The notes under the pieces were generated by a model. The model was not told the DNA's origin. It searched no databases and was given only the letters and a program-made list of their open reading frames with translations. Below are positions 45,382 to 57,769 of a stretch of DNA of 64,000 nt, one piece after another. Position 1 is the stretch's first letter. The number at the start of each line of letters is the position of its first letter. Origin of the DNA: Polytrichum commune (Eukaryota > Streptophyta > Polytrichopsida > Polytrichales > Polytrichaceae); the NCBI GenBank assembly GCA_950295325.1, contig OX485807.1:6264501-6328500 (forward strand). The letters are read 5' to 3'. Position numbers and translations under genes: made by a program.

Positions 45382-46717
45382 CAGTCTAACCTTGATAATG
45401 TCACCCTTGTTAATAGAACACCTTGATATTGTCACCTAGAAGTTTGAAACCGATTTTCATAGTGTAAAACTCCCTCGTTATTATCCCTATCACCCTTGGT
45501 AATGTCACTATTTTTTTCCAAAATCCATAGTGTAAATGTGATAATACCAAGTATGGATGGATTGTATGTGATGGTTGGATGGACAGATTGTAGTAGCCGA
45601 AAGGGTCATGCGCCGCCCCTGTGATATAGTCTAACCTTGATATTCATGGTGAGGTCAAGAAAGTTATAGATGAGTTTAATGCTTTTGTACTCTCCCATAT
45701 CATTATCTTGTTCCTTCCACCAAATGTGACTTCAGTTGTTCAACCTTTGGATCAAGGAGTGATTGCAGCATTCAAAATGTGCTATAAGCGCAAGCTTGTT
45801 GTTTGGACTTTGCAACAAATTGATAACAACTCAAATGAAGATTTGGGGAAACTGAATGTTGATCTATTTCAAGCTATGCTATGGTGTGTGGCAGCATGGC
45901 ATGAACTAGATGATCAAACCATTAGAATTGTTGGAGAAAGTCCGCCATATTGCCTACAAAGTGGAATGCAAATATCAACAATTTTGATGAACGTATACGT
46001 CCAAAATGGAGGAAGCAACTTTGGAATTGGGCAATCTCATTGCCGCATTGAATTTGGGTTTGGATGTCGAAGGCAAGCCTGTAGAAAAGCTTTGTCCTTT
46101 GGAGTACATAAACATGGAAGGTGAAGATGATTTTGAGGTGGAATATTCTACTGAGGAGCTTGTGCAATTAGTGCAAGATGGCGAATAGGTTCTTGATTCC
46201 ATGGAAGTAGACCCATTGATTGTTGATAGCAATGATGATGAGTCTAAAGTAGTGAAGCTAAGCAATGCACAAAAATATGCTAAAGATGTTTTGAATTTTA
46301 TGGCTAGCCAAGGTTCTCAGATTTTCAACACTCTAGAGTTGTTAGGAATGGGAAAAATCCATGACAAACTCATTAGAATTGGTGTTGCACATTTAACATC
46401 AACAAAACAATGTGACATTAGAAGCTTCTTTGTCTCTAGTGAGAGGTCTTTACCTGATCTCAATGACACATTATGATGTGCTCTTGTTGTTATTCACAAT
46501 TTTGAATTAGATTTTAATTACATTCAAAAACATTGAAGTCTCATATTTGTTATTTTCTTTTTTACATTGTAATTTTATTTTGATTTTCTACCTAGTTTTT
46601 TGATAATATCACATTATGCACAAATTTTCAAAATGTGACATTATCAAATATGTCACACCTTGTTTATATCACTCTTTTTGGTGAAACGGATGGTGTGACA
46701 TTATCAAGGTTAGACTG
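45382..46717 (+). mobile_element. Tigger/pogo-like (Tc1/mariner) DNA transposon, internally deleted
   Basis: Perfect 23-bp terminal inverted repeats start CAGTCTAACCTTGATAATGT at 45382 and mirror it at 46695-46717. TA lies directly outside each end (45380-45381 and 46718-46719). The total is 1,336 bp. The motif GATAATGTCAC or close variants recurs several times just inside both ends, and TCTAACCTTGATA recurs internally near 45631. The interior holds only the C-terminal part of a DDE transposase. Transposition in this group uses a cut-and-paste mechanism at TA; this copy lacks a working enzyme. Confidence 0.88.
45700..46476 (+). pseudogene. DDE_1 (Tigger/jerky-like) transposase, C-terminal remnant with frameshifts
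   Basis: From about 45712 the reading gives FLPPNVTSVVQPLDQGVIAA. This is the signature around the third catalytic acidic residue of pogo/Tigger transposases (the Asp in QPLDQG). The frame continues through WHELDDQT. After about 45930 the homologous reading moves to another frame (NCWRKSAILP...), then to a third (46006-46188), with a stop before the last open segment, 46201-46476. The DNA-binding domain and the first two catalytic residues are absent. The element is thus doubly dead: internally deleted and frameshifted. Confidence 0.85.
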
Positions 46718-46719
46718 TA

Positions 46720-48004
46720 GACACTTTATGAATTGCTGGCATTGTATAAATATGTGCTCATGCCATGCTACATGCAATGTTGATGATTTTTAAAATCGAC
46801 ACAGTTTACTTGTGCAAGCGAGCAATCTATGCGGCAACAATTATTGTTTATTGAAAATGTGCGCAACACATTTCTTCTAAGCGACATGTATTGTCACTTC
46901 ATATTCAAGAAGTCCAGGTTTGGTGTTAATTTGCATAAGTGGTCTGCACATTGTTTGGAGATTCTTGGTACCCGCAAGATTCCATCAATCTATTCAAATA
47001 CTACATGGATTGTTCTACACAGCAAGCTGTGGATCATACTGACAGAAGTAAGTGGTTGGGTGCTCCATAATCCATCAAGGTAGTGTCAGAATGTTGTCAA
47101 GGTAGTGCAAGGTTTCTGTAAAGGATTTCAGCTGGGTGATGGGCATCATACTTGCGAACACTCATTTCAACGCAGTAACACCTAATGTCTACCAAGTTTT
47201 CATATATATTTTTGTGCAACACACCACCATAACATAATGTACTTATTCAAAGTTCAACATTAAAACAATGTCAGATCAGTGAACACAAAAATGTAGATAA
47301 TTATTATGTCCTCCATAGAGAATGAAGATATTTTGTCCATTTATGACGGTGTTTCTTCTCAAATTCTGTTGAGATTGAGATATTCTAATTTCTGCATCTT
47401 CATTATGGGGTTAGCCTCCGGATGCAAGTAGCCAATCAAATAAGAGTTTATCCAATAAAGATGAAATTGGAACTCTTCTACTATGGGTGAAAATGAAGAA
47501 GTTTACAATAAAAGGGGGATTTTACAAATTTCATCAATTCTGAACAAACTTACAAGCCTCAAAAGTGAGCAAAGTATAAAAGCTTAATCGAATATACTTT
47601 GTCAAATCCTTGCAACAATTTTCAGCGCAGATAAAACAAAAACTCCATATAAATCAGGAAAAACATGTAATATTGAAACCTATCAGTGGCATATAGCAGC
47701 AGCGTTTCAACCATTTGCTATAAAAGACAAATACAATCTGTATATTTTTTGACTGGAAGGACCTTGAACAAACGTTTGGAATACAATTAATTTCAATTAT
47801 ATACAGTTATCAGGACCAATTTCTGCACAATGACACTTTATAAATAGTGACTGATAAGAACAGCTTATTTACAGTTCTGGTAAGCTGGGCAATTGAGCAC
47901 CAGTTTGCCAACCTGGAGGAGCAAATGCCTGCTAAGTTTCTGCTTGAGCTTTACAAGGAGTCCTCAACATTGGATGCGAGTTGAATGGAAAACCATTGCC
48001 TGAG
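46720..48004. other. 3' flank of the ATOS-like gene
   Basis: A plus-strand open frame at 46829-47083 has no recognised domain. The part from about 47720 to 48004 probably includes the 3' UTR of the ATOS-like gene (minus strand). No terminator or polyadenylation site is assigned. Confidence 0.4.
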
Positions 48005-51000
48005 TTAGCTGCTGTAGTCGAAGTACTTTGGATTTGCTGGGAAGTCATAATCCACTTGCAGCTGCAATTATTGAACACGGCAATTACTACATTAGTACAA
48101 AGAGAAGACCAGGAAAAATTGAACATAAAAAAAGCTCTGTAGATTTCATAATGATTTCTACTCTCACAAAATCCACACTGTAGAACATAAAATCAGTCTG
48201 AACTTATAAAATCTAAGGCCCTGAAATACCACACACTTGGAGTTGATGTATCATGAAGCAGTAGTGGACCACAAGTCTTTACTTGACCAACATCAGACAT
48301 GAGGAAAATCGAACAAGGTTTACTTGAAGAAACCCATTAGGAGCAGTACAGGGAGATGTGAAGTTTCACATTAGGATACAGCCGAATCTCTTTTACTTCA
48401 AGCTGCAGAAGACACCTCTCAAAGTCCCATTTACATGGGTGCTCAATTTGTGAAAATAAACTGCCAGTATTTTTAGTGTTGACATGAACTCATTGGATTA
48501 CGTAACACCATTCAACATATAGGCCACATTAATGGAAAAAATTAAACCTCTCAGATTGCATTGCATTGCATGCATAAAACACCGCCACCACAATTTTCAT
48601 GATTATGATTCACATTTGGAGTAGCTAAAAGACTTTCTTTACCGCCTGAGCTCTATTGTTGGCTCTAAGCTGAAACCTTTTTTAATTCCTTTTACGAGGA
48701 TATACTGCAGAAAGTGAATCTTCAGTAATAAACACACATTCAAGTTTTGAATTGGAATTAAATGTCAAGTTTTGCGAGATTTAAATTTTATCAAGCCCCA
48801 AATATAAGCAATAGTTTAAACCCCCGACTCTGCAGGAGGATATCCGGCAGCCACTGATTATGATCTGCCAGAACACTATCTAACACTGCCAAGAATGGAT
48901 ATCTCTTCCTTATTTTCTGCTCAATCAAAAAGCATACCTTGCCCTCGTGTGCATCAGAATGGCGCTGAGGAAACACCACCCGCAAATCCCCATAAATATA
49001 GAAACGCCTCTCATCTTCAACTTCTCCACCTTTACACACAGATGGAGGGGTCGAGCTTTTTTGCACAGTTTGTGCTTTCTCTTTCCCATGGTTTCTGAGG
49101 GGCGGGCACATAAACCTTAAATGCAGAGCATATCTGAGAACTCCACCACCTTCACCACCTTTCCCTCCTGGAGAATTACCACTCCCACCAAGGCTCGACA
49201 AACTCTTCCTCCGCTGTACACTGAGTTTATTATTTTCTGGTCTGGTTTGTTGAACAGAAAGGCCTTGTCCTGACGCAGTATCATCATTCGTTTCAAGAGT
49301 CTCAAACAGCAGAACTCCACCTTCATGTAAAGTTCCACTTCTGTCTGAGTATCCAGGTAAGATTGAAGGTACCGGTCCACAATTTCCACCTGCAACAGGT
49401 TCCTTGGGCTCTCCAGAAGCCGCACCAGTATTAATCCTGAAAGGCACCTCATTTCCACCTGTAACTATACCATTATCCCTGCAGTTTGGCTGTGCTGCGC
49501 TATCTCCAAGGCTAGGGATATTCTTCCTCCGTGGCACACAAACCACTTTGCCATTTTCTTGACCTAATCTTGTATCCTGTTTCTCAAGTGTCTCAAACAG
49601 CAAAACGCCACTGCCATGGAGAGTCTCGCTTCTGTTCAATGGTCCAGCTAAGCCAGAAGAGGGTCCACAGATTCTACTGGCATTGGGTTGGTTAGGTTTC
49701 ATGTCTTCAGAAACCTCGCCAGTATTATTATTCCTGGAAGTGACTCCGTTGTCATGTTTATCTACGCCATTGTCTTCAAAGTTTGGTTGCGCAATTCTGG
49801 TACTACCTTGCCAATTTTGGTTGCTGTACAAACCTAATGGAGCTCCCTTTGGGCTCACAGTGCCACTAAAGTTGGAAAAGCTACAACGACCACCCCCTCG
49901 TGATGTTTCCGAAAGCCTGCTTAATCGAGAATCTGAACCCATTCTGCCAGATTCTTTTGCAGGGGTTGTGGGGTGTCCACTAGATGCTAAAGAGACTTTA
50001 TGCCGAAGAAACGTCTACACAATCCACAAAACAATTTGTTAGCAAGTAGAATCATACATATAGTAGTTGAGCTTTATCCGAGATCCACAATTCCACACTC
50101 TCCTACCTTCTGACAGCAAGTGACAATTCAGATCTGTTGGCTGTTGTCATGAGAAGTCACTGGGCCTTGCTATTAAAAAAAACAGCTAGACCTAAATAGG
50201 ATGAATAAACCCAAGTCTGAAAAATGAGTTTCTTAAGAGTTTCTACTTATGAGGAACACTACAAGGACTCTGACAAGAGTTCTGAACATTTCTAACCAAC
50301 CACATCCACGCCCATGACACAGCCAAATGTATGGTGCTTACTCACACCTCCAACGCAGTCTAGGTGTCACAATAATCTGTACACCATCATAAGTGACATA
50401 CCTTTGTACCAGGTGGCATGTCTGTCAAGTCGTAGCTACATATGAATGTATGCACAGGGGTCATCTCTGGATTGCTTAAAACCTACACACACACTTACAG
50501 CAGTCAACTTACTGCACTCTCACTCTGACTGCCAACTCAGTAGTAACAAATTTTGTGATCCACCATGTACAGGACCATCTAGAACAAGTCAAAAAACAGA
50601 GTTCTTGAGATAGGATGGTTTTGGCAGTCAAGAATGGGATTGTGCTTTTAAAATATTTGATACATACCAGTTGTACTCGGCCTCGAACAGGGACCCTGAA
50701 GCGGGACTTTCCAGGGGTCCTGATTGATTTGCTGACGTTTTTGCCTCCAGAGTTGTTCCCAGCCAGGTCTATAGAGGCAAAATATAGAAGTGAACTATCT
50801 CCATCCACACATGTGACAGAAAAAGGTAGCTTCTTGATTGGCGGAGGCCAGCTGCCACCTGTGACACTCAGTAGTGCCAAAAATCCATCCAGTTTCTGCC
50901 AACATTCACCAGTTTATATAAGGTTATGGTCTGTTGACATTTAATACAGTCTCCAGCATGTGACCGAAGCTAGACAGTGCTAAAACCGTCACTTTAATTA

Positions 51001-53112
51001 TTGAATGTGTATACTATTATTACATAAATTGTTTTTGTTTTTGTTTCTCATTAGCAATTGAAGGGGATTTCAACACACCAAAGTATGCTTTCTTTGAAGG
51101 CCATATGCAAAAGTTATAAAGGTTCAAAGTTTTATTGGTGGATGACCTAAAACCAACACGGCAGCCTGATATTGAGGTGGTGAACATTCTCAAAATTAAT
51201 ATGGACTTGTTGTGCAAGATTTTAAGGTGTTGGTTTCAGGTGGAATACTGGTTAGAGCATGCTCTACCTTACAAGGAATTCAATATCTCAATGCTCATAG
51301 AAAGGCATACAGAACTTACCTGGCAGGGTTTACCAGCCAAAAACCGCCCCGAAAGAAGAGATTCTTCAAATGAACCCACCAAAGATCGTCTGATGGGAAG
51401 CCCAAGTGACCCAACTGGGCTCTTCAGTCCAGCAATTGGAGCAGATGTAGGTTCAAACCAGTTGGAAACACCAAACTGCTTTTGTGGTGTTCCAGGCAAG
51501 GGATAGTGGCCGCCATGGCCAGAATCTTCAAAGATACTTTCCACTGAACCTGTTGCAACTTCTTCTTCGATCGCATGCTCGACTCTGTCCCAGTTTGACT
51601 GCCGAGAGTGGGTAGGAGAAGGCAGTCCATTCACTGGAGTTGACTCCCAGGAGCGAATCTTTCCTGGACTACCTAGATCCAGGCCTGCTACTGCAGGAGA
51701 TGGCCAGCGAGGTCCCAGGGGAGACAAAGAGAACGGAGATGCTCCTGGTCGAGGAGACCTAAAACCTCTCTGAAAGGTTTCAAAATTTGATGCTAACAAA
51801 CTCCCCCTGTCAACAACCAGCCTAGGCCTCTCTGCAGACTGTACAGAGCTTTTTCTGCTCAGTCCCAAGGCTACATCAGGAACTTTGACGCTCGTAAGGA
51901 CAGGCCCATCAGTTTGTATTTCCAATTGAGAGCCTCTTCCTCGGACTGCATGATCCCTTTCAAAGAGACGGGGAATTGCAACTGGATTGCTCATGTAACC
52001 AACTTTGTTACCAACTGGATAAGGGTAAACCCCAGGAGTTGAAGCCACTTCTTCCTCAATTTCCATACAATCTTGTTCATCTGAGCTGCCATAACCTAAC
52101 ACGCCACTGTTCTGGCCAGCGGCCAGCATAGCAGTAAGTGGGGATGAAGTCTTCCTGCGAACCTGGTTGGTGCCATAGTCACTTGCTCCAGCATCATGAT
52201 TACTGCTGGGTAAAGACAAGTTACCTAATTCATACTGGAGGACCTGCACAGCAATGTGTTGTCAATAAAGATTATAAATATAAAGCCTGTTGTATCTAGG
52301 TCACATCCTATAAATCATGCACCCAATGTATGTACTAAGTACAACTAAAATTTCCTGGCACACCCAACAACAGTCCCCAATGAAGCAGTACTGAAAAGGG
52401 ACTTATTGCTGTTCACATTCTTAGGCACCAATCTTGATGCAGTATTCAAGATTTCAGCACACTTGCGGACAGATGGAAGTTACAATCTGTAACCACTATG
52501 GATGTGAGAACATGCACTGCTATGGTGGGCAAATCATTCCATGGCCAGCAACTACACATAACTTCAAAACCAATGACTATGGGTTGAGACAATGGACATA
52601 TTTCATAGATGATGAACATGGATACAGACCTCTGAAGCTTCAGCATTGTCACCAAAGCCCTTGAGTCTAGTGATATGAGAAGAGGTTGAAGCTTGAGCTT
52701 CGAATCCGACAATGATCGAGGTTGGAGCCCCTGCAGTTGGAACAACCTTCTGTGGACGATATAAGTTCTTCTCAACTATTCCAGACCTGATGGCTGCTTT
52801 AGCATTTGCAATGGAGGAGCCAGCCGAGGAATATTCCCAGGCAACATCATCGTCCCCACCTCTGTTACTTGTGTCATAACGTATAAGAGACAGACCCCCT
52901 GGAAGCCTCGTTTTGGAAAGGTTTCCCTCTGGAGAGACACCTCTACCATGTGCACCAGCCACAACATTATTTGAAACTCCTGGATTGTCATGGTCACTGG
53001 AAGTGGTTTCCTCCCGGCCATATTGCAAAGGAGTAGAACCAATATTACATAAAAAGATCCCTCCTCGTCGGTCATCATCTGCTGCTTCAGTGGATGGCCC
53101 AAGCAACCCCAT
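48005..53112 (-). CDS. ATOS/FAM214-like protein (DUF4210 + chromosome-segregation-type domain), 6 coding exons
   Basis: Exons, 5' to 3': 53112-52630, 52243-51320, 50895-50668, 50482-50402, 50014-48938, 48061-48005. All are phase 0 with GT/AG borders, giving 949 residues. The start MGLL... is the first ATG after an in-frame TAG at the exon's own acceptor. Residues 1-445 are low-complexity, Ser/Gly/Pro-rich, with [15 protein letters not shown]. The conserved core begins at [17 protein letters not shown] (about 446), then [16 protein letters not shown] (470), [47 protein letters not shown]. After a linker with an internal duplication (647-850) comes [13 protein letters not shown] (865) and [22 protein letters not shown], closing with [18 protein letters not shown]. 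This is the FAM214/atossa architecture. Animal relatives act as nuclear transcription-linked factors; the plant role is not established. The last exon is far away (876-bp intron) and easy to miss. Confidence 0.93.
49181..49792 (-). repeat. Intragenic tandem duplication in the ATOS-like exon 5
   Basis: Two units of about 100 codons, 49792-49499 and 49498-49181, share AQPN...DNG, NTG...SE, [16 protein letters not shown] and RRKxxxSLG in the same order. At DNA level the GVLLFETLE segments are also close. The duplication lies between TFLRHK and LRYALHLRF of the conserved core, so it lengthens the linker only. Confidence 0.8.
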
Positions 53113-55393
53113 GGTCCTGGCGTAAGGAAACTTTCTGCCTCGTAGTTCACAAGATGCAGGCTCTGGTCTCTGCGGTAACTCTACTACTAAATAGCCCTAA
53201 TTGAGCTCCAAAAGAAATTTATAAAGTATTTTCAGGTCACTCCCTTGAACCTCCTTGCCACCGTGAGCTCAATTGGAATGTCACACCTCTTTCTACCCAA
53301 TAGAAGCTCCCCTAAAATTCTGAAACTATGCACTGTATCCTCCCACAATGAGCCTAAGAATATGATTTCTATTGTTTCTTTATATCTACAACTCTAACAT
53401 GACACTGCAGTGTCTCAGGTTCACTTAGCACAGAGCTGGGATCCAAATTGCCTTCTTCCCAAACAGTCTCCTCATGCATTTATAGATTATGCATCATCCT
53501 CCTGCATAAACGAGGAACAATTGGCTGCTTCTGCGCCCTGCTGGAAATGTTGGGGCAGATATCGTATGACAACAATGGTTGGCACAGTAGCCACAAACCC
53601 CTCTTGATTTGTAGAGATGACAAAAAATGGATGATGAAGCTCACATTATCAGAAAAGATTCACATGATGTACAAATGTCTACTGAAGTTGCTTACAACGC
53701 TTAGGAGCTGCCAATGCCAGATACCACCCAAGGTGCTATGGTCACAAGATGATTCTCACATCACCACAGCAGGAGAAGAGTCGCGCAATGAATGCATCAG
53801 AAAGGTCTGCAATAGTTTAGTGAAACGCAGTCCATATGCCTACCCCGAGGGTTTCTCAAATCAAAGTCCAAGGGAGTTTCCAGGAAGTATTGGTGTCACG
53901 AACCTCAGGACCTTGCATATTTGACACCCCCTCTTTGTCATCCATCAGGACACACATTGCAGTTGCAGCTGCAATTGGAATCGATGCACAAGACCTGCAC
54001 TCTGAGGATAGCAGCGCATATGCACCCTTCATTCTACTCAGGAACAAGAGTCTCCATTTTCTGACTGAAGTGTAATCACCTCCATCATCAATGAAACAAC
54101 AAAGTGTTTCATTTATATGCTCTGAGACCTAGGACATTGTGATTATCGATGCTCCTCGGAAGGGACTCTTGAATTTCTCTTCGTTTTGCAGCAGAAAATC
54201 TATCTTGATGTTTTGTCTGATGCAGGGAGACCCAACGCCGCCATTCTTTTCCTTTTCAGAGTAGCCACGTCAAACACTCCACTGCTACTAGACCACTCAA
54301 CTACAACCGTGTTGATTTTTAACCACAGGTTAACACAAAGAGCAAGACCATCATCTAAAAACTGGCCTCGCCCCTTCTCTGACCTACCCAAACAACTTTA
54401 GCCCTAGAATTTATAATTCGGACTCTAAACAGCCTATATGGGGATAACAACCGAATCTTACTCTCTGCACAACGAGCGTGTCTTGGTTTTGACACTAAAC
54501 CATCCAGACATAATACTTGCTTCACACTACTGTTGTACAAGACCCATGTGCTCCTCTACAGGCTAACTCACACAGTGAAAAAGCAGGTATGATGATGATG
54601 TATGCCGGGGTAGCTCCGTCTATTCCATCGGAATGCACTTCACTTGCTTATGACAAAAGCCTGCAATGTCCTTCATGCTTCGGTTCCTCCCTGAAGCATG
54701 CTTGTTTCCTGGAAGACCATCAAACCTCATGGTAAGTACGAGAAACAGTGTGCACAAGTGTGTGATTCACGTAGGCTCAAAAAGACGGCATATAGGCACA
54801 ACGTCTCACCCCATCGGAGGCAAAGTATGAAATCGTCAAGCCGGATTCACTGTTCTCTTTTGCTGCAACATTCAAAAGCAACCTAGCCATCAACCTCGGA
54901 GCGGGTGCGGATTCAACCCACATGGATGGATGGCGAGAAAGCAGAAGGAAAAGGAAACGCGAGCAACAAAGTTAGAAAGAGAACGTGCCCCAATCAGTCT
55001 CCCTCCCTTCCCTTCCCCTTTCGAACCGATATGAACTACGTAGGACCTTGGGGTTGACAAGAGTAGCACCAGGGCATGAAATCTGTGGAGTTTTCATATG
55101 CTACATTTGTCTCGAATCTCATCTCATCCTCCATTAGCAGAAGGGAAGCGTGTGGGAAACCGGAATACCAGTCTATCATAGTCTTCCAATGCAAACACCT
55201 CCCAATAAATTACTATAAATGCCACTATAGCTTTCAAAAAGAAGGGAAAACAATACGGCAACTAACTGACTCTCATATTTCCTCCCCGGTTTCATCACTA
55301 ATTCCGCCACAAAAACCTCCACTCCTCATTGCTACTTTCCTTATTTATGGACGAAGCTCTGCGAAAACCAAAGCATCCATTCTGCACACAGAG

Positions 55394-55434
<41 letters not shown>

Positions 55435-55560
55435 CTCAATTTCGTCACTAATTCCACTCCCAATCAGTAGCAGAAGCCACTCCCGCAAGGCCAAAAAAAC
55501 TGTGTTCACCTTTCCCCCCGCCTCGGATTTGCACCAAATCAATAATCACACAAGAAGCTA
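53113..55560 (-). other. 5' UTR/intron region of the ATOS-like gene
   Basis: Just upstream of the start codon the minus strand reads back to an acceptor, CAATTAG at about 53196-53202, so at least one 5' UTR intron is likely. Between there and about 55.4 kb the plus strand has scattered open frames (53448-53924, 55076-55561) without domains. I do not call them genes. Confidence 0.45.
55395..55426. repeat. (CT)n microsatellite
   Basis: Sixteen CT dinucleotides, followed by CTAT repeats, in the GC-rich leader region of the ATOS-like gene (GA-repeat on its coding strand). Confidence 0.9.
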
Positions 55561-56500
55561 AGCGAACGCAACCCCAAACAAAATTCCCTTGCCTACCACA
55601 CCCCGGTTCCTCGAAATCGAGAAGAAATGGCTACTCCCAGCCCCCAAGAGCACCCCACGCCCCTTCTCCCAAACACCGATTCGACACACACACACACACA
55701 CACAATCCAGGTTCATCCACACACACACGTACACCCAAAACTCACCATCTCCTTCTCCTCCCCTCCCCTGTCGTTGATCTGGCACCGGATTGCCCCAAAA
55801 CAGAGCAGCCAAAGCAGGGGCGAAGGGCGCAGAAAGCTCCAGCACCTGCAGCACCTGGAGCGAGGCACCGATTCGTGACGGCAGAAGCTAAGTTACAACG
55901 ATGGCGATGACCCTTGAGCGTCTGAATTGATGCCCCGTGCGTCTGGTAGTTCCATTCTTATACGTGTATTTGTTGGAATCCAGTGAGTCCGAGGCTACGT
56001 TGGCCTCGGCGGAGGGAGGGCCGTCGTCTAGCGCATCGGAGGGCAGGAAGGGATGGCGAGGAGCGAGAGAGTGGGAGGAAGGAAGGAAGGAAAGGGCGAT
56101 GGTGGATGGAAAGGGAAAGCAAGCCAAGAGTCCGCTGCCAACAATGGGCAGCCAGCCAGCCAGCGAGCGAGCGAGCAAGCCAGCGATCTCTCTCTCTCTC
56201 TCTAAGTTATGTCTCTTTCTCCCTTCTCTGTTTTCTCCTTGCCTCGCCTCCCTTTGTGAGCTGTGTGAGTTGCGAGCCTGCGATTGTGAGGCTGCCAGCC
56301 CAGGCCGGGTGGCACCCGCGGCTGCGCCCATGTGGGGCCCGCCCACCCGCGATGTATGCCCCTCTTCTCTTGCCTGGAAAGCTGCAACCATCAATTCGCT
56401 TTCCTTTCCCTTCCTCGTTCCACTGCTGCCCGGCCGCATAAGGCTTGGCTTTGGCTTTGGCTTGGCTTGGCTTGGCTTGGCTTGGCTTGGGGGAGAGAGG
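55560..56500 (-). promoter_or_regulatory. Probable promoter and first exon region of the ATOS-like gene
   Basis: GC content rises sharply and simple repeats cluster here: (CA)n at 55685-55704, (GCGA)n with (TC)n at about 56165-56203, and TTGGC pentamers at 56443-56490. GA/CT-rich leaders and GAGA-type repeats are common at plant promoters. Long open frames on both strands here are low-complexity by-products. The transcription start is not placed. Confidence 0.45.
56443..56490. repeat. (CTTGG)n pentamer microsatellite
   Basis: GGCTTTGGCTTT changes into a run of clean CTTGG units ending in a G-run at 56486-56493. Confidence 0.85.
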
Positions 56501-57403
56501 GAATGAAGTTATCATACCGTATAGGGCTCTCTATTTTGACATAACTTCATTATTCCCCCCTCCCCACGTGCCAATCTTGCATCAGTTGAGGCTTCTTGAA
56601 TTCCACATGGAAATTACATTCCAACACTAAGAAAAGGTGAAATAAAGAGTCCTCTAGTACAGGTCCATGTCGAATTTCTTTTTGTAATTTGAGACATCCT
56701 TATTTCGCGTAATGCAATCCAAGTATTTCGGAGTGCAGTACATTTTTCAACTATCCATAGTTGTTGAAATCCATCCTTGGGTCTTTATGTTCGGTGATGC
56801 ATTTAGGGGTGCGTTATGGGGAACGTAAAAGCTTTGGCCGAAGTTCCCTTTGTAATAGGAGATAGCCTTACTCTGCGTGATGCATCCCACGTATTTCGGA
56901 CTGCATAACGTCTCTCACCGATCGGAGTTGTTGGAGTGTATTCTCGGGCCTTTATGTCTGGTAATGCATTCAGGGGAGTGCGTTATGGAGAACACGGGCA
57001 CTTATGTTTGGATATTGCCTCGCATAGCGTCTTTGTACCCCGTAATGCACTCCCCCAAATGCATTACTTTATTGCGAGTGCACCTCTTGTTCATGCAACG
57101 CAAAAAAAACCCTGAATTGGTATGCAACTTGGATGTTGTTTTCCTTGGTTGATTTGACATTGGAATTAATTTTAAAGACCCTAGATTAGTTACGCAAGCT
57201 CTTCTGAGATGAATCGGCAACAAATCTATAGGAGGTTGAGGTTTTATGTTGAATGGATGAGAGAGGTACACTCACATACAACAATTCGCTCTCTCAACAT
57301 AAGGTTGGGTTGGTTCGGTTGGTTCGGGTCAAGTGGATTTGGGTTTTGGTTGGGTTGTGTCGAGTTAAGTAGAGGGTGGGATTACACCAATGTTGGACCC
57401 ATG
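56500..57403. other. Intergenic, internally repetitive
   Basis: Blocks such as 'GCGTTATGG(G/A)GAAC', 'GCATTCAGGGG' or 'GCATTTAGGGG', and 'CGTATTTCGGA(C/G)TGCA' recur between 56700 and 57070 on a spacing of about 170 bp, a degenerate tandem repeat. Stretches near 57230-57300 resemble 26660-26700 and 58740-58780. No gene. Confidence 0.45.
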
Positions 57404-57769
57404 TAAGGTATGTAGATGTTGTTTAGCCATCTTTCTTATCACACACTTATATATTGATTGGTGTGTGCTTAGGTGAGGATCAAAGGACAAACACCATAAA
57501 GATACATGTTTAAAAGAGACTAGACCACATCATTAGATTTTATTAACTATTGCACACTCAACAGTTAAGACAATTGAGAGGACTTGCATATTTACTTAAA
57601 ACCTCAACAAACATGCACTTTTGAGAAGCATAACTAATTTAGGGTAGGTCTGATTTTTTATGATGCTTCATCATAGACTTGATATTACAATATAAGTTTC
57701 ATTTGTAGATTTAATTAGTGGAATCGGAGAACAGGAAGACACCAAACTGAATAGCGCCCACATACCTTA
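57404..57769. mobile_element. Family B MITE
   Basis: The left end TAAGGTATGTAGATGTTG and the right end, inverse of TAAGGTATGTGGGCGCTA, form imperfect TIRs. Internal blocks match 9704-10083: 'GATCAAAGGACAAACACCAT', 'GAGAGGACTTGCATA' and 'ATGCACTTTTGAGAAGCATA'. Confidence 0.7.

Noticed and set aside
48791-48937. Continuation of the ATOS-like reading frame to 48791 as the true C-terminus
   Set aside because: The reading after HSDAHEGK is non-conserved and begins with a clean donor (AAG|GTATGC). The family's expected end (DYDFP...PKYFD) is found at 48061-48005 in matching phase.
55888-56515. Long overlapping frames on both strands (up to 189 codons) near 56 kb
   Set aside because: GC-rich, low-complexity, microsatellite-bearing DNA lacks stops in several frames at once. 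No frame has domain features, and the position suits the promoter and leader of the ATOS-like gene.
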